Assembly: GCA_963715045.1 (NCBI GenBank)
Contig: CAVQRC010000004.1
Location: 620,001 to 684,000 of the forward strand
Length of the DNA stretch: 64,000 bases
DNA from: CAVQRC01 sp963715045
GTDB lineage: Bacteria > Planctomycetota > Planctomycetia > Pirellulales > Lacipirellulaceae
Reading direction: 5' to 3'
Positions within the stretch are counted from its first letter, which is position 1; each line of letters starts with the position of its first letter. The notes under the pieces are model-generated. The model had not been told where the DNA came from. It ran no database searches and saw only the letters and a program-made list of their open reading frames with translations. Below, in pieces: positions 9,375-23,700 of the stretch. A program made the position numbers and the translations under genes.

Positions 9375-10396
9375 TGCGAATCTAATTGAGGCTCTCCCCC
9401 GTCCATACGGTTGCCCGCCTGACGGTGAATCTCGAGGTCGACGTCGTAGGCAATGCCGCGTACCGAGCCGTCGCACATGACGACATTCCAGGTGCCCGGA
9501 TGCGCGCTGCCGAAACTGCCGAATGCGTCGAGTCCGAGTCGATCCTGAAAAGGCGGATCGCACTTCGACGACCAGCGATTGACGTCCCAGTCGAACCCCT
9601 GATACATGCTGTGGTTATCGCCGCCGTCGTTGCCGGTCAGATAGTGCTCGGGATTGAGATACTTCTCGCCTGCAAGATACGTCTTGCTGGCACCGTCGGT
9701 GATTTTGTTGAAGCCGATCTCGGCCAGAAACACGTTGGCCCCGGTGTGAATGTCGGACGCGGGCCAGTTGTACGTCTCGGCCTGAGCGTACTCAAACGGT
9801 GGCCAGTACTGGGTTGTGGTTCCGTCGTCATCGATGGTGTTCCAGGTGAGTCCCTCTTCGCGATCCCCGCTGCTGGCCGCGTAGTCGCTGCGGGCGACCA
9901 CTTCCATGCGGTTGGAATTCACGGGGGTCCAATTGGCCTCCAGGTTATAGGGGAACGCAATCGCGGAGCGTCGGGTGGGGCAATTGAGCATGGCGACCGG
10001 ACTGGCCTGGAGGACCAGGGCCTGCTGTTTCTGCGTGGCGGTGATGGCCGGGTTGCCGTCGTCGACCAGATCGTAAATCGCCTGTTCTTCGATGTAGGGG
10101 AGGAGCTGATAGATCCAGCCGCCTGGCTGTTCGCGGCCGGCTCCCCGTTGCGGATCCCCGATGTGCCAGGGCGACCAGCCGCTGGAGGGTAAGAAGCCAT
10201 GCGTATCTTCATGGTTGATGCTCCCCAGGCCGACCTGCTTGAGGTGGTTGAGGCATTGACTTCGCCTGGCAGCCTCACGGGCCGCCTGCACCGCTGGCAG
10301 CAGCAGCGCGACGAGAATGCCGATGATCGCAATCACGACCAGCAATTCCACCAGGGTAAAGGCGGTTCGCGACGCGCGGGGAGCGGTTCGTATCAT
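9365..10396 (-). CDS. DUF1559 domain protein with type IV pilin-like N-terminus
   Basis: The 343-aa product starts with a prepilin-type methylation signal, AFTLVELLVVIAIIGILVAL, the same N-terminal helix used by type II secretion pseudopilins. It continues with the DUF1559 hallmark LLPAVQAAREAARRSQC and ends with an H-x-DG-type block (VVMCDGSVRGIAYDVD). DUF1559 genes form very large paralogous families in Planctomycetes and are presumed exported and displayed by pseudopilin machinery. The gene overlaps the downstream lipoprotein gene, so the two are probably co-translated. Confidence 0.95.
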   Translation of the reverse strand: MIRTAPRASRTAFTLVELLVVIAIIGILVALLLPAVQAAREAARRSQCLNHLKQVGLGSINHEDTHGFLPSSGWSPWHIGDPQRGAGREQPGGWIYQLLPYIEEQAIYDLVDDGNPAITATQKQQALVLQASPVAMLNCPTRRSAIAFPYNLEANWTPVNSNRMEVVARSDYAASSGDREEGLTWNTIDDDGTTTQYWPPFEYAQAETYNWPASDIHTGANVFLAEIGFNKITDGASKTYLAGEKYLNPEHYLTGNDGGDNHSMYQGFDWDVNRWSSKCDPPFQDRLGLDAFGSFGSAHPGTWNVVMCDGSVRGIAYDVDLEIHRQAGNRMDGGEPQLDSQCE

Positions 10397-10515
10397 CAGG
10401 GATTTGATGCAACGCGCAAAACCAGAGGAGAGAGGTGAAGAGTGGTCAGGATTATAGGATTGGCCGCAAACAGCGTCAAAGACGGGCGTTTGTGTGTCCC
10501 CGGTGATACGGCGTG

Positions 10516-11509
10516 TTACCGTCGCAGTACGCCCCGCATCCGAGGCGTCCCACCTCCGTGGCGTCCGGCGGCGAGCGAGATAAGCGACATCACGACCAGG
10601 GCCACGGTGCCCGGTTCGGGAATCGCATTGCCAGCCGCTCCGTTGCCGGTGGCGAAGTTGGCCTGCCAGATGAGAAAGTCATTGCCGTCGACCATGCCAT
10701 CGCCATTGGCATCGCCATTGGCCTGCGTCGCACCCTCGGCCGTCGGGAAGTTGGCCTGCCAGGCGAGAAAATCATTGCCATCGACGGCACCGTCTTTGTT
10801 GAAATCGCCCGGCGTGAGATCCGTCCGACAGCGTCCCTTCAAAACGGACTTCCGACAGGCCAACGAAGCCTGTTGCCAGGGGCTCCATGACGCCGTAACG
10901 CGTATTGATATCGAACCGCACGCGGCGAACGCCGACCGCGTCGTTCAAGACGATCGCCTCTGCCGACACAGGCCCGGTTCCCGGTACGTCGGCGAGGTTG
11001 AAGGTCCCGATCGACGAAAAGTCATCTCCGTCCGCGGTCGCCGAGATCAGAATCTCGAACTCATCCACTCCCCGTTCCGGCGCGAGCGCTCCAAACGCGC
11101 CCCCCTGATTCATCTGCCAGATGTGCGTCGCATCCAGGTCGTACAGGTCGCCGAGGTCGAACTCCACGATTTGCTCAGCGACGATCGGTTCTACCAACAG
11201 CATGTCTGGATCGGAGCACGTGGGGGGCACGCCGCCGGCGATACCCGCATCGAAACAACCGGCGTGCCACATCGTCGTCCCGTTGGCGTCGTTGTCATGC
11301 TGCTGCAGAAGAATGTCGCCGATCCCGTCCAACCCACTTCCGTTGATCAGGTTCTCCACGAATACCGCCGAGAAGTTGCCATCACCGAACACATCGACCG
11401 CCCCGAATTCACTCGTGGCACTCACGCTCGTCGGCGTAATGACGTCTGCCCGGGCCGTCTGGATCATCGCCCCAGACAAGCAAACCGCAATCAAGGTGTG
11501 TAAACGCAT
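10516..11509 (-). CDS. PEP-CTERM exported protein with paired dockerin/EF-hand module (frameshifted)
   Basis: Two open frames (11509-10772 and 10863-10516) form one protein. The first has a signal peptide (MRLHTLIAVCLSGAMIQTARA) and a beta-rich domain. The second encodes two calcium-binding repeats (DFNKDGAVDGNDFLAWQ and GDANGDGMVDGNDFLIWQ) and a PEP-CTERM tail: AIPEPGTVALVVMSL plus an arginine-rich end. One surplus G near 10820 (minus-strand GGACGG) moves the frame. Removing it gives TLSDDLTPGDFNKDG, a natural junction. PEP-CTERM proteins are normally processed by exosortase at the cell envelope. The gene diverges from the giant gene at 11730. Confidence 0.8.
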
Positions 11510-11729
11510 CTTCGGATCTCCAGGAGAAGTGCAGGAACTTTGAGCGATTATGCTAACCCGCCGACTTCGCCCGGGGCAACAAAAGTGACCTGCCGGCTTT
11601 CAGATCGACCCGGACCGGGGATTCCACCGCCCAAGACTCTCCAGAATCTATGAAGGGTGGGTCGCCCTGTTCGCGCACGTAGTCTCAGCGCGACGTCCCT
11701 CTTCCTCCGCCCAAGAATGAAATACTGCC

Positions 11730-14700
11730 ATGCCCCGCGTACGTCGTAACGGCACGAAACGCTTTCGCAGAAAACAGTTAACGCGTTCCCGACGGAAGGG
11801 TTTGCACCACGAACACCTGGAGCCCCGCCAGCTGCTCAGCGGCGATCCGCTGACCAACTCGCAGCAAGACGCGTTCCGTGATGGAATCGCCGCAATCTCA
11901 GACCTCGGGGGGCGATTCGAGGAAACCCCGGTCGTGGCTTCGGGCGTGCCGTTGACCACGGAATCCGTGGCCGGGCTCGCCGATCTGAGCGGGTTGCTGG
12001 CGGCGACGTTGCAGGCTCCGGCCGATGGCTATCTCGACGCCAATCCGAGCGGCGATCTGGAAGGCCTCGCTTCATCGCTGCAGACCGCCCTGGCCGCGCC
12101 GCGGTCCGACGGACTGGTGATTTCCTCCCCCACCGTCATGTTGAGCGACTCCGGGACAGCCATCGACGTGCACTTCTCGGCCGTCCGCCATACCGACCTG
12201 GCGATCGACCTGGCGACCGCCCTGGCAGAGGGCCCGATCCAGGTAGACGCACAACTGGCGACCCAGGCAATCGTCGAGTTCGAATTCGATGCCACGTTAG
12301 GGCTCACGAGCGTGAACGGAGCCGATACGTTCTACGTCGAATTCGGCGGCAACAATCGCCTGCACACGCGGCTCACATTCCAGCAGCCGCCAGGCGAGTC
12401 GTTTGCTGCCCGGCTGGGACTGCTGGGTCTGCAAGTGGAAGCCGCCACACTCAGCTTCGAGCACGTCGTCGACTTGAATTTCGTCGGTAGCGAACTGTCT
12501 GCGGCGGACTTACGCGCCGATGCACTCCCGCTGTTCGTTGACGTGGTGGCCATGAACGCGGCCAGCGGGTTCACGCTGAACCTGCCGATCACCGCCGAGC
12601 TCGACGGCGTGTCGCTGCCCGTCAGCAGCGAGATCACAATCGTTGACAATAACGTATTCGACGGCCAGTTCGACGTCGCCACCGCGATCGCAACGAACGA
12701 CGCCGCGGCCTACTCGACGCTCGCGAACCTCTCGCCGAGTGAACTGCTCAGCGGATTCCGTGAACTGGCAGGGGTGCTCGAGGCTCTCGGGAATTCCGCG
12801 GCACTCGATCGGGACGTGCCGTTTCGCCGGCCAGGCGCGGCTCAGCGAGGTTCTGAACCTGGGGCAGGCGATTGCGGCAGGGCTGGTTGACCCGGTGGCC
12901 GCTACGGAAGCGAGCCAGGCACCGCGGTTCGCGACGGCTCAGCAGCTGGCCGCCGCAATCGGCAGCCACGTGCGGTTCGCCGAAGATGCCGAGCGTGGCC
13001 CGGTCCTGTTCGTCGACGTGAGCCTGCGGCACCTGTTCGATGCGGTGCGACTACCCGTCAAATTCGATCTCGACCTCGGCCCCCTGAATGCGATCGACGC
13101 GGCCGCCGATGCAGAACTTGCCGCCGAGGTCGATCTGGCGGCCAACTTCGAACTCGGCGTGGCCTTGCGAAAGCCGGGTGTCGATTTCGTGATGAATCGT
13201 CTGGCCGACTTCAACCGGGGAATGGGCGTCCAGACGAGCACTGGCAGTGACATTCGCATCACGTTGCGGGATGCGTCATTTTCGGCGCTCGAAGTGGACC
13301 TGTCGGGCCTCACGACGGCCAGCCAGGTCAAAGCGGCGATCGAAGCGGCGGCCCCGGGAGTCCTCGAGGTCGTCATCGACCAGACCGAGAAGCGGTTCAT
13401 CCTGGTGGACCACAGCGAGGGCGACAATCGAGTTTTTCGCGTAGAGCGGGTGGGGGACTCGCTGGCCGCGTTCGGGCTGGGAATCGCCGGGACGAGCGAC
13501 GCAGGGCGGATCGAGGGGGCGGCCGTGCATGGCGAAACACTCACCGATCTGATGTTTCTCCGCCAGCAGGACCAGCCGCTGGTCACCGCGACAACGCGAC
13601 TGCTGGCCGGCGGCGTCGACGCCTCGGCCCGTTTGGGACTGGTCGAACTGGGCATCGACGGGGGTTCCATCGCAGGACAGCTCACGGCCACGATCGACGC
13701 GGCCGACTTCGGCGAGGTGAATCAATTCACCAACCAGCTAACGCTCCGCGAGGCCCTCGAAGCGATCTCCGGCGGCCTGGTGCGACCCTCGGTGCGCGGG
13801 TCGGCGGACCTCGACCTGCCGCTCGCGCTGGAGTTCGCGGGACTCGACGTCGAGGGACTCATCGCACCCCAGACGCCACGGCTGACGGCCACGATTGCCG
13901 ACCTCACGCGAACCGACTTCAGCGGACCGGGCGGAGTCGAATTCGACTTCTCCGCAATGGGCAACGTGGCGAACCTTCGCGACCTGTCGTTCGACGACGT
14001 GCTCACGGCCCTCCAAGGCGGCCTCGAGTACCTGACTCAACTCGAGTCGTCGGAGGACGTCGCATTTATGAACGAGGAGCTGCCGCTGCTGGGCATCCGT
14101 CTGGGTGACGTGGTCGGGGTCGCCGCGCGATTCGCCACGATCGTCGAGGCGATGGAAGGATCGGGGGCGGGCGGACTGGCCGAGATCAATCAGCGACTCG
14201 CCGAAGCGATCGGCGACGCGGGCACGATCCAGCTCGGCCTGGACGTCGTCGGTGACGAGGCCGCGCTCCGGATTGACTTGTCGCAATCGTTCGACCTGCT
14301 CGATCAACGGGCGCCGCTCAAGGTTGACCTCGACAGCTTGAATGTGCCGGGTCTGTCGGAGCTGGTCGATCTGGCCGGACAGGCCGAAGTCGACCTCGAA
14401 GTCGGAGCGACCGTGGCACTCGCACTCGGTCTCGACCTGACCCACTCTGAGGGCGTAAAGCCGTTTCTGTACGACGTTGTCAGCGACGGCCAGGGGGGAT
14501 TTACAGGTAGCCGCGTCGAGATCTCGGCCCGCGCTGCGGCGAATGACCTCGAGTTTGTGGCAGCCGCCGGGCCGCTGGGCGTCGAAGTCAACGCAGGCAC
14601 ACTGCTGCTCGGCAATGGCAGCGGCCCGGCCCGGTTCGCCGTCGGACTGAAGAACGACGACGCCAACGGGCGGCACTACCTCGACGAGTTGGCGGCCCAG

Positions 14701-17700
14701 TTTGGCGGGGCGAGCGGAAGCCGATTGACGATCGCCGATCTCGACCTGTCGACGATCGGCCAGGCCCAGGCCGTCTTGCCGGTAGCGTTCCGCGGACTTC
14801 CGTTCTCCGATACGGTCACCGTCTCTTTGAACGATCTGCTGGACTTCTCGGCAGTGGATGTCGACGGCGGCAGCGTGTTCGATACGGCCTATGCAGCACT
14901 CAGCGGCGATTTCGATCTTTCGGCCATGGTCGGCGGCTTCAACGGTGCGTTCGATCTACTCATCGACGCGATGAATGGGCAACTGTTCGGTGCTCAACTG
15001 CCCCTGATCGGAGATGCTCTCAAGGACGAGGCCCGGTTTCTCGTGGACCTCAAGAATTCCGTGTCCGAAAACCTCGAACAGAGTCTCGACAGTGCGGCCA
15101 GCGGCGTTCAGGCGGCGATCTACGACGCCCTCGGCCCAGGCGGCTTGAACGTGCTCCGAGATATCAATTCGCCGGCCGACAATAACGTCGCCGATGGAGC
15201 CGTCACGCTCGCCGACGTGATCAATCGCCCCGATCCTTCCGGCGACGGGCGGTATTTCCGAATCGAGGTCGGCAGCGATCCGATCGCGATTCAACTGCCA
15301 GCCGGCTTCGACCTTGGCGTGCCGGGTCTGGCTCTCGACATCAACGCCCCGCTGTCGGCCGAACTCGGATACAACCTGGCGCTCGGGATGGGCGTCAACT
15401 TGACCGACGGCTTTTACCTCGACACGAGCGACCCCAGCGAATTGGAAGTGTTCCTCGACGTGACGGCCCCGGGACTGAGTGCCGAGGGCGAACTGGGGAT
15501 TCTCCGCGTCCTGGCTACCGATCGACCCACGGCTCAGGCCACCGTCGGACTCGCCGGCAGTGTCCATTCGCGGTTCGTGCTCACCGGCACGCGGCCTGGC
15601 GACGAGTTGGCGGGCGTGCAGGTGCGGTTCGTGAACAACCCGAGCTTGCCGCCGGGCGGCGAGTCGGCGGCCTACAACACGAATGCCAAGACACTTACGT
15701 TCACCATTAATTCCTCCGGAACGACCGCCAATCGTCTGATCGATCTGGTCAACAACCACCCCACGATCAACCAGGATTTCACTGCCGACCGGCCCTTCGC
15801 CGGCAGTGGCAACGGACTCATCAATCCGAATACAACGGCGACGACCGTTGCAGATCTTCCGGCCCGGTTCACGGGCGACTTCACGGTCGATCTCGTCGAC
15901 CCCAGCGGAGAAGGCCGCCTGTCGCTGGCCGAGATGCTCGCCGTCGAGGAATTCAGCGATGTGGTCGACATCACCGCCGACGCCCGCGCCGATGTGGATC
16001 TGCATCTGCTCGCCGACTTCGGAGCGTCTGCCGCCTTCCCCGCGATCCGGACCGACCTTTCTCTCGACTGGCAATACGATCTCGATGCGGGCGCCAGCTC
16101 ACCCGAAGTCAGCTTCGAAAACGTTGAACTCAACCTCGGCGACTTCTTCCGCCAGTTCGCGGCCCAATCACTCGACCAGGTGCAACAGACGCTCGAGCCG
16201 GTCCAGCCGATCATTGATACGCTGCGAACACCCGTCCCGGTAATCAGCGACTTGATGGGTGGCGACGTCAATTTCCTCGAACTCGCCCGGATGTTCGGCG
16301 GGAAATTCGCTCAGGCCGCCAGGTTCATCAATGCGGCCGCGACGGTCGTCGACACCATCCAGGCCATTCCCGACCTCGGCAGCGAGACCTGGGTCAGCTT
16401 CGGTGACGCCAACTTCAATCTCGCCACGGGGCTCCTGGAGCCCGTCGGCGGATCGGCGCCGACGCTCGACGCGACCAGCCTGGCCCAGATGGCGGGCCTC
16501 TCCACGCAGGACGCCAGCCGGTTCCTGCGGTCTTCGACCCAGGCCGACCCCGACGGCCTGACGCTCAGCTTTCCGATCCTCAGCGATCCGTCGCGGCTGT
16601 TTGCCCTGCTGACGGGCAACGACGTCGATCTGTTCACCGTCGAATTCCCGACGCTCGAGTTCGAGGTTGCGTTCAGCCAGTTCTTTCCCGTGCCACCGAT
16701 CCCGATTCTGGGGGCCCAACTGACCGCATCCGTCGGCGCCCGGGTCGACTTCGCGTTCGGCTATGACACCGTCGGCATCAACGAGTTCAGGAGTTCCGGG
16801 AATCCGCTCGACGTGTTTAACGGCTTCTATCTGTTCGATCATGAAAACGCCGATGGCACCGGAGCGGACATCTCCGAAGTGATCTTCAACGCCAGCGTCA
16901 CGGCAGGTCTGGGCGTCAACCTGGGCGTCGTCAGCGGGTCCGTGGACGGCGGCCTGTTCGGCCAGATCGACTTCGATCTGCACGACAACAACGAAGATGG
17001 TCGGATTCGAGCGATTGAGCTGCTGGACAACATTCTCCTGGGTCCGATTCACATCTTCGATGTCTCGGGAGCCGTCGACGCCAGATTGATCGCCTCGGCA
17101 AGCGTCCTGGGTGTGGAGGTTGAAGCCGACATCGTGCCGCCGATCCGGTTGCTCGACTTTGAAATCGATCGTCCGGACGAGCAGGTCGTCCAGCTCGCCC
17201 AGTTCGCCCCGGGAACTGGCAGGCTCGAGTTGAACATCGGTCCCGACGCGGGCCGGCGAAACCTGTTTTTCACCGAGGACGTGGCCGAGAACTATCTCGT
17301 TCGGCCCGGAAGTGAGCCGGGGGCGGTGATTGTGGAAGCATTCGGGCGAAGCCAGGAGTACTTCGGTGTCACGTCGATCACGGGCGACGCCGGGCTTGGG
17401 GACGATCGGATTACGATCGCCGAGGCGTTGAATATCCCCGTCGTGCTCCGCGGCGGCGACGGCAACGACACGCTGATTGGCGGCGGAGCCGCGGACCAGT
17501 TGTTTGGTGATGCGGGGGACGACGAGCTGTTTGGCGGCGGCGGGAACGATCGGCTCGAGGGGGGCCAGGGTCGCGATGCCCTGCGAGGCGGAGACGAAAG
17601 CGACACGCTGCTCGGCGGCGATCAGCAGGACGAATTGTACGGGCAAGAGGGGAACGACGTGCTCGAGGGGCAGCTCGGCGACGACCGGCTGCTCGGCGGC

Positions 17701-20700
17701 GGTGGCGAAGACATCCTTCGCGGCGGTGACGGCGATGACTTCCTCGAAGGCGGCGCGGGGAGTGACGTTCTCGAGGGGGGCCGAGGTAACGACCAGCTCG
17801 ATGGCGGCCGCGATGGCGACGTGCTGCGTGGTGACGACGGCAACGACACGATCGTCGGCGGTCGCGGGGCTGACGAAATCTACGGCGGACGTGGCGACGA
17901 CACCGTCTTTGGCGGGCTCGGCAACGATGAGATCCACGGCGGCGACGGGAACGATCGGTTGTTTGGTGAGAACAGCCGCGACACGATCTACGGCGATCGC
18001 GGCAACGACACGATCGAAGGCGGGCTCGCGGCCGACATCCTGTACGGGGGACTCGGCAACGACATCCTCTACGCCAGCGATGCCGCGCAGACCCCCGAAT
18101 TCACATCGCACACGCTCTACGGCGGCGGCGGCGACGACGTGCTCTATGCGGCTCTCGGTGATGACACGGTCTTCGGCGACGGCCACAACGACGAAGAAAC
18201 CGCCACCGATCCGCGCGATGACGGCGATGATACGATCTACGCCTTCGACGGCGATGATGTGGTCTACGCCGGTGGCGGCGACGATGTCGTGCAGGGCGGG
18301 CTTGGCAATGACTTCGTCGCCGGCGGCCAGGGGGACGACCAGCTCCAGGGTGGTGGCGACGACGACACGCTGTGGGGCGGCGACGCCGCATTCGCCGAAA
18401 CTTTCTTCGATCGCCGCGTGGCGGCCAACTTTACGCTCCCGCCCGACTGGGAGATCACCAGCAGCGATCCGCTCACCGCAACATCCCCCCGGCCCTCAAC
18501 GTCACGCCTACCATCGTCGAGGGCCGTTCCCTGACCGGCACCGCCAGCGATGGCCGCGATCGCATCGAGGGCAACGACGGCAACGATGTCCTTTTCGGGG
18601 GCAGCGAAGCCGACACCATCGATGGCGGCGGAGGCGCCGACTACATCGACGCCGGCGGCGGAAATGATCTCGACATCCGCGGCGGGGCCGGCGACGACGT
18701 CGTCCGGGGTGGCGTCGGCGACGACGTGGTCCGCGGCGACGATGGCATCGATCAGGTCTATGGCGACGCAGGCGACGATCGACTGTTCGGCGATGCCGGC
18801 AGCGGGAGCGACCAGGCTGGCCAGCGACTGTTCGGCGGCGATGGCCGCGACACGCTGTATGCCTTTGCCCCGTCGGCGAGCCCCGTCGACGCGACGGGCG
18901 ATCAGCTCATTGGCGGTGCCGGCAGTGACACGCTGTATGGCAACGTCCGCCGCGAGGTACTCATCGGCGGTGAGGGGAACGATTTCCTGGCGGGTGATTT
19001 CCTGGCCGGACCCGCTTACCTGCCCAACGCCAGTGCCGGCACCAGCGGTGAGAACGACGTGCTGCTCGGGAATGCCGGGGAAGATCGACTCGCCGGCGGC
19101 GGCGGCAACGATGAACTATGGGGGGGACCCGGCAGCGACATCCTCGAGGGCCAGGCAGGAGCCGACACCCAGTACGGGGGCTCGGGCATCGACAGCTTTG
19201 TCGTCTTCACGATGGCATCCGGGGCTGCGGATGTGATCGACGGGCATTACGCCAATTCGCCCGCCGACGCGGCCGCGGCAACGCCCACCCCCGACGACAA
19301 CGCCACCGACATCCTGGTCATCAACGGAACGGGCCTTGCCGACACCATCCTGCTCTCCGAAACGAAGAATGCGGAGCGGAATCTTCGCATCGACTACCGC
19401 GGTACGCCACTGTTCGTCGATTGGCGGGATGCCGCCGGAAACCATGTCGTCGAACAGATTCAGATTGCCGGCTTCGGCGGTAACGATACGCTCGGCTTCG
19501 CCCAGCTCCAGCCGTTGCCCGGCATGGCTGCGTTCGCGATCCCCGATCCGAGTGCTTCCCAACCAGTCGATCTCACGAAATTGTCGGCGCGGGGTAGTGA
19601 CTTCGTGGGTGTGTTCAACGGCGGCGGCGGCAACGACACGCTGGCCGGCAGCAATGCCCGCGACCGACTCGATGGTGGTTCCGGTTCGGACACGTTGTTC
19701 GGACTCGCCGGCGATGACCGCTTATGGGGTGACGGTGGAGAGGGCAACTCCAGCGATCGCGACCGGCTGTTTGCCGGCGGCGGCAACGATGACCTGCTCG
19801 GCGGACAGGGGACCAATCTGCTGTACGCGTGGTCATTTGACCCAGCCCTGGGCGGGGAATTCGGCGTGTTCGTGGACTCTGCGGGAAGCCTCCGCGCGAG
19901 CAGCCAGCAACAATTCGCTTATGAAGACACGGGCCTCAACCGGATGGTCGGCCAGATCCGCGATGACGAACTGTTCGGGGGCACGGGTGTCGATTTCCTT
20001 TACGGCAACGGCGGCAACGACCTGCTTCGCCGTCGCGATGGCAGCAGCTTTGAGTCGCTCGACGAAGAACTCGCCGGAAATGAGTGGAAAGACTATGCCC
20101 GCGCTACCGGCCAGGTCTGGTACGTCAGCGGATCGAATGCCAACGATCGGATTAACGTCGACTTCGTGACCGAACCCGGATTGCTTTCCGACCACCATCT
20201 GATCACCCGGCTGACCGAAAACAATGGCAACTTCAGCTTCGCGGCGAATGTGCGTCTCGACTTCAAAGCCATCGACAGCGAAGGCAATCGACTGTGGGAT
20301 CCGGCCGACATCGTGTTCGACTTCGCAACCTACGAAACGGCACTGCAGAACGATCCGGAGAACACGTCCAGCGACACGGCCTTCGCCCGCCGCGCCCTGG
20401 AAGACGGCCTGCTGCCGCCCGAAGGCGATTTTCTGGCCATTGTCATCGATGCGCTCGGTGGTGATGACGAAGTGATCGTCGGACCAACGGTGCAGAAAAC
20501 GGTCTGGATCGACGCCGGCGCGGGGAACGATCGCGTCGAAATCCTCTCGGGCAACGCGATTCTCGTCGATCGAGGTGAGCTCGCCCTGGACGCGAACGGA
20601 CTGCGGACGCGAAACGACGAGCCCCAGACGGCCTTCGAGATCCCCTTGCCCGTGGGAGCGACCGGCGTTGCACTGGCGAATCTCACGATCGACAACCCGG

Positions 20701-23700
20701 GCGATGTCGACTGGTATCGCATCCCGTTCGTCCTGCCGGGTGCGACGTTCACGGCCACGAGTGGCTCGCCGAGCGACGATCTGTTGCTGGCCATTTACAA
20801 CGAGGATGGCACCCTTCTCCAGAAGCCGGTGCAGCAGGGGTCGATCAGCCTGGCCGGACTCGACTTCGCCGCGTCGTACCTGCTCAAGATCACCAATGGT
20901 CCGACCGAGACGGGACAGCCGCCCACGATCTACAACCTCGAATTCGACCTGGCCCTCGGCGGCCCGACCGAGTTGCCGGTCGTCGACATGGCACTGAGAA
21001 CGGACGCCATTCGCCGTGACGTCATTCTCGGCGGAACGGGCGACGACATCCTGATCGGCGGCCCGGGTGAGGATTTTATTTTCGGCGGACCCAGCCAGGT
21101 CGCGGCCGGAACCTCAGACCGCGACATTCTCAGCGGCGGCCGCGATCGGCAAGCCAGCGACCTGTTGTTCGGCGGTGCGGATGACGATTCATTCCAGATT
21201 CTTCCCGACGCACTGCCCGAACTTGGAAACCAGGCCGGCACGATTCTCGAGGGCGGACGAAAGACGTTCGTGCCGACCACGAGTGACCAGATGTTCGGCG
21301 GCGAAGGTGTCGATCAGGTGCTGTTCGTTGGTGGAGACATCGACGCGGCCGGGAATCCGGTCAACGACTTCGTCGCCCTGCGGTACAACACGCTCCTGCA
21401 CCGTTATGAATTCACCAGCCTGGTCTGGGACGTCGATCAGCAGGCGTTCGCGACCGAACACGTGCCCGGTACCGATCAGCAGGTTTATCAGCAGCAATAC
21501 CTGTTCTATCAAACCCGTGATACCGAGCGGACGCTGCTGGTGACTCGAGACGGCGATGACGTCGTGCACCTCGATCCGACCTTCAAACTGCTCCCCGTTG
21601 CCGGAACGTTCGACGCGGCCCAGTTCGACACCTGGGGCCTCGCACTGGGCGACCAGCAGCAGGCCGCCAGCGCGCTGAATCTCGAGATCCGCGGCGGCGA
21701 CGGCAACGACCGCATCTTCGGCAGTCCCTTCGCCGATACGATCGACGGCGGGGCAGGGCGGGACATCATCGTCGGCGGGCTCGGTGACGACACGATCACC
21801 GGCGGCAGTGGCAACGACGAAATCTACGGCGGAGAGGAGTCCACCGTACCAGGGCTGCCAGCGGCACGTACGAGTCTTGCAACCAATCCCTTCGTCCTGA
21901 AGCCGGCGGAGAATCTTCAGGTCGCTGCCGCGACACCGGTACGCGGGATTGATCTGCATCGCACGAACGATCCGTCGCTCAGCAATGCACTCTCGATTCA
22001 AGGTGCCCTGGCTGGCGAAGGACTTGTCACCGCGATTCCGATCGGCGACTTCAACGGCGATGGCGGCCAGGACCTGCTGTTCAGCAGCGCCACCCACAGT
22101 TACGTCGTGCTCCGCTCGGCCGCCCTCGAATCGGCCGCCAACGTCGAGGAGTTGGCGCAGTACGTGATTGACCACGAAGCCCTGGGCCGACCCGCGGTCC
22201 GGATGGGTGACATCAACGGCGACGGATTTGGGGAGTTGATCTTCGCCCGCTCCGATGCGAACGCCACGACAATCACCATGATCCGCGGTGTCGACAATGC
22301 GGGGGTGCCCATTCAATGGCCACGCGTGTGGGACGCGACGCTTCCACTCAACTCCGCCAATCATTACACGCTCTCGGTCGGCAACTCTTCGCTGGACGAC
22401 CCGGAGTTGTCCGTGATCGCCCTGCACTACGCGGGCGATCGCTCCCCGGCCGGGTTGCCGCACGACGATCTGCTCGTGATTTCGCCATCGATCACCGGCG
22501 GGAGCGGCGGCCGACATGGCTTCGTGTTCAGCGGAGACCGCATCACGAGAAATGCGAGTGCGACCACGCCGATCATGACGCTGCTGCCGGATCTGGCGGA
22601 TCCGATGCTGGGGGTGGGTCGTGTCCGGCAGGATGATCTGCGGTTCGCGGTGGCAGGCGACATCAGCGGCAATGGCCGCGACGACATCGTGCTGTACGAC
22701 ACGCTTCGCGAAAAGGCGTCCGTGCTGCTCGGGGGCACGTTGGGAAGTGCCCGTGTCGGCAGCCAGACGATTGTCGCGGGGAATCTCGTTGGCGAATTGG
22801 TTCAGCCGGTCGCCGTCGGCGATCTCAACGGCGACGGACTCGCCGAAATCGCGTTCGCCTCGGCGACCAATGTCCGCGTGTTCTCCGGTACTGCGAGTCC
22901 CGCTTCAATCACGTTCGCCACCCCCGACATGACCTTCAACGCGCCGGCAGGGCATCCAGGATCGTCGCCGCTGAGCGTGACGGGCGGCGACTTCTCGGGA
23001 GACGGCCACGGGGATCTGGCCATCGACCTGGGTGCGGTACGGATGTCTACCGGAAGCGGCGATGAGCAGACGTATGTCTTCTTCGCCCCCACCGCCGGTA
23101 CCCATGATCTCGCCGATGCCGACGTGAAGATCACCGCCGAGCCGGGTGGCCTCAACATCGGCCGGGCCCTCACGTTCGACGGCAACACTTCCATCTCAGT
23201 CAATCACGGCAGCAGTATCGATATCCGTCGCGAGATCACGATCGAAGCCTGGATCCGGCTCGACAGCGACGCGTTTGACGATCCGAGCGTCAACTGGCGG
23301 GTGATCGCCCAAAAAGGGGAAGGCCCCGACTCTTCCAGCCGCACCTATGCGATGTGGGTTCGCGACGATGGCAGCTTGCGACTCGACACGGCCGGCGTCT
23401 CCTCCGGCGGCCAGCTCGTGGTATCCACGCCCGGGATCGTCGAGTTGGACCAGTGGCAACACGTCGCGGGCGTGATCGATCGCAACACGGGCAAAATGAG
23501 CCTGTATGTCAACGGGCGGCTGGCCACGATCGCCAGCGGCACGGACGGTGTCGGGGTGGAGAACACCAGGTCGTTCCTCGAGCCGCTGCAACTGGGCGGT
23601 GCGCCGAATGATACGGAATCGGGCGTCGCTCCGTTCAAAGGCGATATCGAAGAAATCCGCATCTGGTCGACCGCGCGTACAGCGGCCCAGATTAGTGCGA

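Noticed and set aside
16168..18186. A 672-residue minus-strand frame rich in Val/Ala
   Set aside because: It is the complement of the RTX repeats, which explains its repetitive composition.
17440..18380. Regular repeats that could suggest a CRISPR or satellite array
   Set aside because: The period is 27 bases in frame and translates to GGxGxDxLxG RTX repeats, so it is coding.
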